Assembly: GCA_018304565.1 (NCBI GenBank)
Contig: JAGVVX010000003.1
Location: 1 to 17,023 of the forward strand
Origin: Candidatus Aenigmatarchaeota archaeon
GTDB lineage: Archaea > Aenigmatarchaeota > Aenigmatarchaeia > GW2011-AR5
Reading direction: 5' to 3'
Length of the DNA stretch: 17,023 nucleotides
The notes beneath the pieces were generated by a model. That model was not told the DNA's origin and did not search any database. It worked only from the letters and a program-made list of their open reading frames with translations. The position numbers and the translations under genes were made by a program. Below, piece after piece: positions 12,803 through 17,023 of this stretch (positions are counted from its first letter, which is position 1; each line of letters opens with the position of its first letter).

Positions 12803-13162
12803 ATGGGTTTGATGGAAAGACTTTTCGGCAAGAAAGAACAGGAAAAAAAAGAGCTTGAGCCTGACGAAATGGGTGAAGTGCCTGAGCCCGCATTTGCAGG
12901 CCACCAGTCAACGATAATAGTTGACAAGATTGATTCTTATGCCTCTTGCGATCGCATAATAAGGCAGATAAAATCAAACAACATTGTTATAGCAAAAATA
13001 AAGGACCTGAAAGACACAAACATGGACGAACTCAAGCAGTCTGTCAACAGAATCAAGACGGCTGTCACTTCGTTGAACGGAGACATAGCCGGCGTCGGCG
13101 AGGAATGGCTCATAATTACGCCAAGAACTGCCAGGGTTCACCGCCAAGAAGATAGGACTTGA
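12803..13162 (+). CDS. sepF: SepF-like cell division protein
   Basis: 119 residues from ATG 12803, with GGAGATGA four bases upstream; the frame before it is not SepF-like. The N-terminal MGLMERLFGKKEQ is the amphipathic membrane-binding helix typical of SepF, followed by an acidic linker (EKKELEPDEMGEVPEP). Residues about 38-115 form the DUF552 core (QSTIIVDKIDSYASCDRIIR, NNIVIAKIKDLKDTNMDELK, SVNRIKTAVTSLNGDIAGVG, EEWLIITPRTARV). Archaeal SepF anchors FtsZ to the membrane at the division site. FtsZ is not in the window. The promoter is probably GTATAAATTG at 12690, which leaves a leader of roughly 80 nt. Confidence 0.9.
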   Translation: MGLMERLFGKKEQEKKELEPDEMGEVPEPAFAGHQSTIIVDKIDSYASCDRIIRQIKSNNIVIAKIKDLKDTNMDELKQSVNRIKTAVTSLNGDIAGVGEEWLIITPRTARVHRQEDRT

Positions 13163-13276
13163 GGCTGGTTCTATAGCTAGTTATTATAGCAAATATGCAA
13201 TATCGCTTAAAGAAATGGTTTAAAAAGCTATTTTTACGATAGTTATTAGCAGTCACAAATAATGGAGGTTTCAAGA

Positions 13277-13429
13277 ATGGCAAAAAAAGCTTTCGGCGGA
13301 TACAAGATCTGCTTCAAAGGCTGCGATCAAAGCATGGAAGAAGTCTTTGGAAAAGAGGATCTGCCACCGAGCGAAATGACAAAAAAACTTTGGGTATATA
13401 TTAAAAAGCATAAGATAGCTGGAAAGTAA
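13277..13429 (+). CDS. SWIB/MDM2-like mini-protein, 50 aa
   Basis: ATG 13277 follows a strong GGAGGT seven bases upstream, the best ribosome site in the window. The product begins MAKKAFGGYKICFKGCDQSM, then EEVFGKEDLPPSEMTKKLWV and YIKKHKIAGK. The segment LPPSEMTKKLWVYIKKHKI matches the central helix signature of SWIB/MDM2 domains (typically LxRTEVVKKLWEYIKxHNL), here without the second half of the domain. Two Cys (CFKGC) could bind metal or pair. It may be a minimal chromatin or DNA-binding protein; the SWIB assignment is by pattern only. TTTAAAAAG at 13219-13227 fits as its TATA box. Confidence 0.7.
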   Translation: MAKKAFGGYKICFKGCDQSMEEVFGKEDLPPSEMTKKLWVYIKKHKIAGK

Positions 13430-13430
13430 G

Positions 13431-13440
13431 TTTTATTTTT
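13431..13440 (+). terminator. T-rich terminator after the 50-aa gene
   Basis: TTTTATTTTT begins two bases after the stop codon; archaeal RNA polymerase stops at such T-runs. Confidence 0.5.
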
Positions 13441-13468
13441 GACTTCTTCAGAAAGCCAGCACATTTTG

Positions 13469-13556
13469 CGAAGGATCTTAATTAAAATCCTTCGAGAAAT
13501 TCAGGAGAGTCATGCTCTCTTGAATTAGTCAAAGATAACGAAGAGGATTTCATTTT
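13469..13556 (+). repeat. Partial relative of the nested-hairpin element
   Basis: CGAAGGAT/ATCCTTCG (13469-13494) is followed by AATTCAGGAGAG/CTCTCTTGAATT (13498-13526, one wobble). Positions 13496-13556 align with 10029-10090 of copy 4 with one gap, sharing GAAATTCAGGA, GAATTAGTCA and GGATTTCATTTT. The conserved AAAACTGCTG domain 1 is not visible upstream, so this is a partial or decayed copy. The rest of 13441-13689 shows no convincing gene. Confidence 0.65.
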
Positions 13557-13689
13557 TTTATCGGATCTTTTTCTAATTATTTTTATTCTTATTGATTCTG
13601 CAAGCTCTGCAATGCAGGCGCCAGTCCTTTGGAGAAATATTGACAAAACAAAATCAAGCAAACAGGAGCCAGAACAGAAGAAACAGCAG

Positions 13690-13860
13690 CTAAACGTCTC
13701 CTGATCTTACAGTCTTGCGGTCGTTGCTTTTTGCGCGTGCAACAGCATCGGCAATCATCTGCTCTATCTTTTTATCAAGAGCTTCGCAGAAATCGCCTCC
13801 GCAATTCATCTCATGCTTCTTTACTGTTTCCTTAACCTGTGAAACAACAACATGTGCCAT
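13690..13860 (-). CDS. Small histone-fold protein (DUF1931/HPhA-like), 56 aa
   Basis: ATG 13860 is preceded by GAGGTGAT three bases upstream, a very strong ribosome site. The protein is MAHVVVSQVKETVKKHEMNC, GGDFCEALDKKIEQMIADAV, then ARAKSNDRKTVRSGDV. The long central helix followed by NDRKTVRSGDV is the helix 2, loop and RKT(V/L)xxxD(V/L) signature of archaeal histones and DUF1931 proteins. At 56 residues it has no tail and is shorter than HMf-type histones (about 67). It probably binds DNA as a dimer; the DUF1931 assignment rather than a true histone is uncertain. Two Cys (NCGGDFC) are unusual. Its promoter is probably the A/T-rich block at 13890-13902. Confidence 0.7.
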   Translation of the reverse strand: MAHVVVSQVKETVKKHEMNCGGDFCEALDKKIEQMIADAVARAKSNDRKTVRSGDV

Positions 13861-13883
13861 CTTATCACCTCATTTTTATTGCT

Positions 13884-13969
13884 ATGAATTTAGTTTAATA
13901 CTACGATCTTCAGACCGCTTATCTAACTTCTAAATTCATGCAAGAAATACTTCGGCCTTTAGGCCGAAG
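13884..13969. repeat. Inverted repeat and TTTA-loop hairpin upstream of the histone-fold gene
   Basis: ATGAATTTAG (13884-13893) is inverted as CTAAATTCAT (13930-13939), and flanking GC extends it with one bulge. Next, CTTCGGCC-TTTA-GGCCGAAG (13950-13969) is a perfect 8-bp hairpin whose TTTA loop matches that of nested copies 1 and 3. The first repeat overlaps the presumed histone-gene promoter and could be an operator. Confidence 0.65.
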
Positions 13970-13997
13970 ATATTTATGCTTCATTGTATATTCCAGT

Positions 13998-14005
13998 ATT
14001 TAAAA
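13998..14005 (+). promoter_or_regulatory. TATA box of the 186-aa gene
   Basis: TATTTAAA centred about 25 bp before ATG 14026, implying a leaderless transcript that probably also covers the rhomboid gene. Confidence 0.5.
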
Positions 14006-14025
14006 TTTCAAATGACTAAAAAACC

Positions 14026-14586
14026 ATGAGGGTGCCTGTCAGGTTCGACCACACCGATGTCAAAAGATACTATGATGAACTCTCCCGACAAGGCAGTCAA
14101 GCAGCCCGTGAACACCAGTTTGAATGCTTGAGAGGCCCTTTATCCCGAGCCGGCATGTACCTTAATTTTTTGATTGATGATGGAAAGATTCTAGAAGATC
14201 CCGCATATAGAACCATTCTACCTGAAGCAAAGAAAGCGATATTTGAAACAGGAATTAGCATCAGTTATATGCAGGGCAATTTTCCACCTGAAATGGATTT
14301 GTGCTTCCAGTATGTTGATGCATTTCATAGATTTGTTGATGGTCTGCCAGATAGTTTGGATTTCGAGGGTGGAAAACCGTTCTTAAGGGAGTCTGACAAT
14401 TCAGTTCATATCGCAAATGCGATGTTTTCCCCGGAGCCTGCTGGTGCTGAAGTGCTTCTTGGGCTTCAGGAATATCACCAAGGGCGTCATCCTGTAATTT
14501 TCAGAATGCGTGATGCACATCAACAACCATCGTTTTCAAACGATGGTTGTGATATCAGGAAACCACTTGTAATACCGGTGGTTTAA
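14026..14586 (+). CDS. Unknown soluble protein with repeat-encoded C-terminus
   Basis: 186 residues from ATG 14026. No signal peptide or membrane segment. The body is mixed helix with conserved-looking aromatic and acidic residues (RFDHTDVKRYYDELSRQGSQ, GISISYMQGNFPPEMDLCFQ, EVLLGLQEYHQGRHPVIF). I do not recognise it. The last 20 or so residues (QQPSFSNDGCDIRKPLVIPV) are encoded by two hairpins (14523-14550 and 14560-14584), so the original C-terminus may have been replaced when a repeat entered. The stop overlaps the rhomboid start (TAATG), so translation is probably coupled and the two may act together, perhaps as protease and substrate or partner; that link is inference. Confidence 0.7.
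   Translation: MRVPVRFDHTDVKRYYDELSRQGSQAAREHQFECLRGPLSRAGMYLNFLIDDGKILEDPAYRTILPEAKKAIFETGISISYMQGNFPPEMDLCFQYVDAFHRFVDGLPDSLDFEGGKPFLRESDNSVHIANAMFSPEPAGAEVLLGLQEYHQGRHPVIFRMRDAHQQPSFSNDGCDIRKPLVIPVV
14523..14584. repeat. Two hairpins inside the 3' end of the 186-aa gene
   Basis: ACAACCATCGTTT (14523-14535) pairs perfectly with AAACGATGGTTGT (14538-14550) around TC. AAACCAC (14560-14566) then pairs with GTGGTTT (14578-14584). The second has the AAACCAC...GTGGTTTAA motif of domain 2 in the nested elements, and a GAAACC/GGTTTC outer pair (to 14593) is possible. Confidence 0.7.
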
Positions 14587-15254
14587 TGGTTTCTTCCACC
14601 ATAAAGATAGATGGTATCCTGAGTATGAAAGGCCAGTTGTTTCCGTATAAAGACGAGAACGTCGCAAAGAACATAGCGCACGTGACATATGTGCTCATAG
14701 CAATGAATGTCATAATCTTTGTCTGGAGCCTCACGGACTTCGAGAATATCATAAATACATACGGGTTCACGCCTGCAATCCCCGCGCTACTTACAGTTTT
14801 CACGTCCATGTTTCTGCACGGCGGGCTGGACCACCTGTTTGGCAATATGTGGTTTCTTTTCATATTCGGCGACAATGTAGAAGACAGGCTCGGAAAAATG
14901 AAGTTTATCGTGTTCTACTTGGCAAGCGGCGCAGCAGCGACTGCGTTGCATTTCCTGACAAACGCCGGCTCTACTGTGCCTGCCATTGGCGCAAGCGGAG
15001 CAATCTCAGGGGTGCTTGGGGCGTATCTTGTGATGTTCCCGCACGTGCGCGTTCATGTAGCGTCATACTTTTATGCCGGCACCGTCCCGGCTTATGTAAT
15101 GATAGGTTTCTGGTTCGTGCTGCAGTTCATCTTCGGGGCTGCAAGCCTGCTGGGCGGCGTCGGGTCAGGCATCGCCTTCTGGGCGCACATTGGCGGCTTT
15201 TTATTCGGCGCAATCGCTGCTCTGGCGATAAAAAATTTGAGTAATGTGAAGTAG
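14586..15254 (+). CDS. Rhomboid-family intramembrane serine protease
   Basis: 222 residues from ATG 14586 (GGTG six bases upstream, stop-start overlap with the previous gene). The in-frame ATG 14625 (MKGQLFPYKDENV) matches the usual rhomboid N-terminus better and may be the true start. About six membrane helices are present. The catalytic Ser lies in GASGAISG (Ser137), the catalytic His in FWAHIGGFLFG (His201), and the oxyanion-type Asn in HLFGNMWFLFIFGDNVED. All catalytic residues are intact, so it should be active and cleave membrane-protein helices. The product ends in a short basic tail. Substrates are unknown; exported neighbours in this window are possible but untested candidates. Confidence 0.9.
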   Translation: MVSSTIKIDGILSMKGQLFPYKDENVAKNIAHVTYVLIAMNVIIFVWSLTDFENIINTYGFTPAIPALLTVFTSMFLHGGLDHLFGNMWFLFIFGDNVEDRLGKMKFIVFYLASGAAATALHFLTNAGSTVPAIGASGAISGVLGAYLVMFPHVRVHVASYFYAGTVPAYVMIGFWFVLQFIFGAASLLGGVGSGIAFWAHIGGFLFGAIAALAIKNLSNVK

Positions 15255-15263
15255 TCCGCAAGA

Positions 15264-15273
15264 AGTTTTAAAT
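15264..15273 (+). promoter_or_regulatory. TATA box of the VIT1/CCC1-type gene
   Basis: AGTTTTAAAT centred about 28 bp before ATG 15297. An intact promoter with a broken gene suggests the lesion is recent. Confidence 0.45.
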
Positions 15274-15296
15274 TGCTGCAACTGCGAGATTTATCT

Positions 15297-16009
15297 ATGG
15301 TAGCTGGAGAGACGCACAAAATTTCAAGGGGTTCATACCTGAGGGATTTTATTCTAGGCGGGCAGGACGGGCTTGTCAATGTTCTGGCAATAATACTGTT
15401 CTGGCAATAATACTTGGGGTCGCTACAGCCACGAATGACATAAGAATCGTGCTTATTGCAGGCCTTGTAGCAACGTTCGGCGAATCCATTTCAATGGCGG
15501 CGGTGGCTTACACCTCCACAAAAGCAGAGGAAGACTTCTACAAAAGCGAGGTTGAGAGGGAAAAAAGGGAAATGAGGGAGATGCCGGACGAAGAGAAGAA
15601 GGAGATCCATGATATTTATTACAAGAAAGGATTCCGTGGAAATTTGCTGAACGCTGTTGTAAACAAGATAACGTCAAACGATAAAGTCTGGCTGAAAACC
15701 ATGATGGCCGAAGAACTTCATCTTTACAAGGAACAGAGAGGAAACCCCCTGAAGAGCGCAGCAATTGTCGGTTTTGCTGCAATCTTAGGCTCACTCATAC
15801 CTCTCATACCTTTTGCTCTCTTCGATATAGGACAAGGCATAACAGCTTCAATCATTGTATCCGTGCTCTTCCTTTTCTTGGTTGGTGCTGTCAAGGCTAA
15901 AATCACAGTAGGGAACTGGATAAAAAGCGGCATTGAACTCACAGCAATAGGCATGGCTGCTGCGCTGGTAGGCTACGGAATCGGCAGCATTTTAGGCGTG
16001 GTTGTGTAA
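15297..16009 (+). pseudogene. VIT1/CCC1-family metal transporter, frameshifted
   Basis: From ATG 15297 the frame reads MVAGETHKISRGSYLRDFIL then GGQDGLVNVLAIIL and hits TAA at 15408 after 37 codons. The cause is a perfect 17-bp tandem duplication (15381-15397, 15398-15414). Removing one copy restores a 231-residue protein: NVLAIILGVATATNDIRIV, then LIAGLVATFGESISMAAVAY, the cytoplasmic acidic helix STKAEEDFYKSEVEREKREM, and two or three C-terminal membrane helices ending at 16009. This is the full VIT1/CCC1 layout; these proteins move Fe2+ or Mn2+, and the GGQDGLV start and the Glu-rich metal-binding helix are characteristic. The downstream part could still be made from GTG 15449, without the first helix. 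The lesion may be a genuine mutation, a reversible slippage allele or an assembly error. Confidence 0.85.
15381..15414 (+). repeat. 17-bp tandem duplication breaking the VIT1-type gene
   Basis: GTTCTGGCAATAATACT occurs twice with no gap. Seventeen is not a multiple of three, so the second copy shifts the frame and brings in a stop. The copies are identical, so the event is recent or an artefact. Confidence 0.95.
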
Positions 16010-16750
16010 TCATTCTTCCAGCTGCTTGACAAGCTCTTTCACAAAACCGTTGTTTGTTCCTATACCTTGCATCACGACAGACCTGTAGGTTTTTTCCGTT
16101 TCAGAGAATGGCCTTAGCCTGTTGATCTCTGCTGTCTTGCCGGACGAAACAACTTCCAGGCCGAAACTAGAGTCGCCGGCTCTTAGTTTCGATTCTGTGG
16201 CCCCAGATGACGCCATGATAACTACATCCCCGTCGGAGTAAGGATACATTCCAACAGTCATGTCAGGAATAAGCTCCTGCAGCAGCCTTCTTTCTGAATA
16301 AGGATATTCTGTCCAGGAAATTAGCGGCGTTCTCATGTCCCTGGCATTCAGCCTTTTTAACATGTCATGAAATGTCCTGTCCCTTGCATCTTCCCTGACA
16401 AGCACTACGAGCTTCCATGTCAGGTAAGGAGGCAGTGGTCTTACATAAAATGCTTCAGAAGCTTCGTAGAAAATGCTTCTAACCCCATTGATTCTGGCAG
16501 TTTCCCTTTCTCCTAAAAATTCTTGGATCTCGCTTTCGCCTGCAATTGCAGCATCGATATCTCCGGTCGCAACTCTCTTTGGAAGATCCCTGGACGTGTC
16601 TATAACAAAAACAGCATCAGCTGTTTCTATTCTGTAATTTCTAATTCCAAGCTCAGGGCTGTAATTTGGCAGCTTAATTCCCCTTTCTGAAAGAAATTCA
16701 TAAGTAGGACCCTGCAATTTGCCTGATGGAAGACCTATGACAGATTTCAT
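16010..16750 (-). CDS. HisG-like ATP phosphoribosyltransferase homologue
   Basis: 246 residues from ATG 16750. The N-terminus MKSVIGLPSGKLQGPTYEFL and SERGIKL match the start of HisG (usual form LxIALPKGRLxEPTxxLLxxAGI). KRVATGDIDAAIAGESEIQE matches the HisG VxxGxxDLGIxGxD segment. VVIMASSGATESKLRAGDS recalls the ADxIVDxxxSGxTLxxNxL PRPP-binding region, although GDVV replaces the expected AD-IVD acidic pair. HisG catalyses the first step of histidine synthesis. No other his gene is nearby and the phosphate-binding loop is altered, so it may be a solitary or repurposed enzyme. There is no C-terminal ACT-like regulatory domain (short form). Stops of this and the VIT1-type gene abut. TTTTTAAAG near 16775-16783 suggests a leaderless mRNA. 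Confidence 0.75.
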   Translation of the reverse strand: MKSVIGLPSGKLQGPTYEFLSERGIKLPNYSPELGIRNYRIETADAVFVIDTSRDLPKRVATGDIDAAIAGESEIQEFLGERETARINGVRSIFYEASEAFYVRPLPPYLTWKLVVLVREDARDRTFHDMLKRLNARDMRTPLISWTEYPYSERRLLQELIPDMTVGMYPYSDGDVVIMASSGATESKLRAGDSSFGLEVVSSGKTAEINRLRPFSETEKTYRSVVMQGIGTNNGFVKELVKQLEE

Positions 16751-16800
16751 TGACTATCTGCTACGGCTTTCATCTTTAAAAAGAAAGGAAGGCGCAAAAT

Positions 16801-16962
16801 TTTTAATTGAAGTAAGGCAAGGTAGCCGAACATTAGAGGAAGTTATTAGGTGATTAAATTAAAAAGAAATTTTCCTGGGTTGAAGCTACGGAAGAAGTAA
16901 TAAAAAAGAACAAAGAATTCCTGTTAGCTTTGGGAAAACCGGGAAAGACAGATAATTTTTAA
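16801..16962 (+). pseudogene. Possible degraded small gene
   Basis: Two coding-looking segments lie in different frames. First, KFLIEVRQGSRTLEEVIR ends in TGA at 16851-16853. Then IKKKFSWVEATEEVIKKNKE and FLLALGKPGKTDNF run from 16858 to TAA 16960-16962, preceded by AGGTGATTAA but by no ATG, GTG or TTG. Either the second part is a 34-residue gene starting at a rare ATT, or the two are halves of one gene of about 55 codons broken by a frameshift. I cannot assign a family. The rest of 16751-17023 shows no other clear gene; the window ends on an ATG that cannot be judged. Confidence 0.3.
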
Positions 16963-17023
16963 GTGCAGTTATTTGCAGGGAACAGCAAAAAAGCCAAGAC
17001 AAGCATCCGATAACAAAAGCATG

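Noticed and set aside
3387..13556. CRISPR array or integron cassette array as explanation for the hairpin repeats
   Set aside because: Copies are not regularly spaced, differ in helix sequence, occur in both orientations with full genes between, and no Cas, integrase or GTTRRRY/RYYYAAC core sites are visible.
13612..13704. 30-codon plus-strand frame starting MQAPVLWRNIDKTK
   Set aside because: No SD or TATA box, overlaps the end of the histone-fold gene, composition not distinctive; not enough support.

Overview
The window looks archaeal. Promoters are TATA-like boxes about 25 bp from start codons, and many transcripts appear leaderless or nearly so. Shine-Dalgarno sites, where present, read GGTGA or GGAGGT. 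The gene content also fits: a TrmB-family regulator, SepF, a THUMP/Tan1-type protein, a COG1750 membrane Lon-like protease and a histone-fold protein. Short intergenic gaps and many very small genes suggest a small-genome archaeon, perhaps DPANN, but the phylum cannot be fixed from the sequence alone. I saw no rRNA, tRNA, transposase, integrase or CRISPR array.

Layout. 1-1177 (-) is a coiled-coil protein cut by the window edge. 1255-2048 (+) holds an exported OB-fold protein and an overlapping small lipoprotein. 2038-3336 (-) is an operon of a membrane-anchored DUF151 protein and a membrane-anchored Lon-like protease. 3387-4144 contains structured repeats and two zinc-ribbon genes (-). 4272-6035 (+) is a TrmB-type regulator with three sensor-like repeats. 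6232-6960 (+) is a flavin/NAD(P) oxidoreductase. 6964-7935 (-) is an exported proline-rich protein. 8027-8536 (-) carries a micro zinc-ribbon gene and a small conserved-looking gene, and 8610-9236 (+) a short RNase HIII. 9372-9872 (+) is an exported protein, 10070-10594 (-) THUMP and 10754-12211 (+) an MFS transporter. 12222-12561 (-) pairs another micro zinc ribbon with a small membrane protein. 12803-13162 (+) is SepF, 13277-13429 (+) a 50-residue SWIB-like protein and 13690-13860 (-) a histone-fold protein. 14026-15254 (+) is an unknown protein coupled to a rhomboid protease. 15297-16009 (+) is a VIT1/CCC1 transporter broken by a 17-bp duplication. 16010-16750 (-) is a HisG-like protein, followed by a degraded-looking remnant.

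The most unusual content is intergenic. Four copies of a two-domain nested-hairpin element (3387-3503 minus; 6064-6164, 9241-9352 and 9905-10085 plus) share conserved single-stranded and junction motifs, while the helix sequences differ and stay complementary. That is the pattern expected of a selected DNA or RNA structure. Partial relatives and arrays of short triloop hairpins occur in several other gaps. A second theme is four tiny zinc-ribbon genes of 36-87 codons, three of them too short for routine gene calling. A third is a shared palindrome, TGTTAC(8-9 nt)GTAACA, in two promoter regions.
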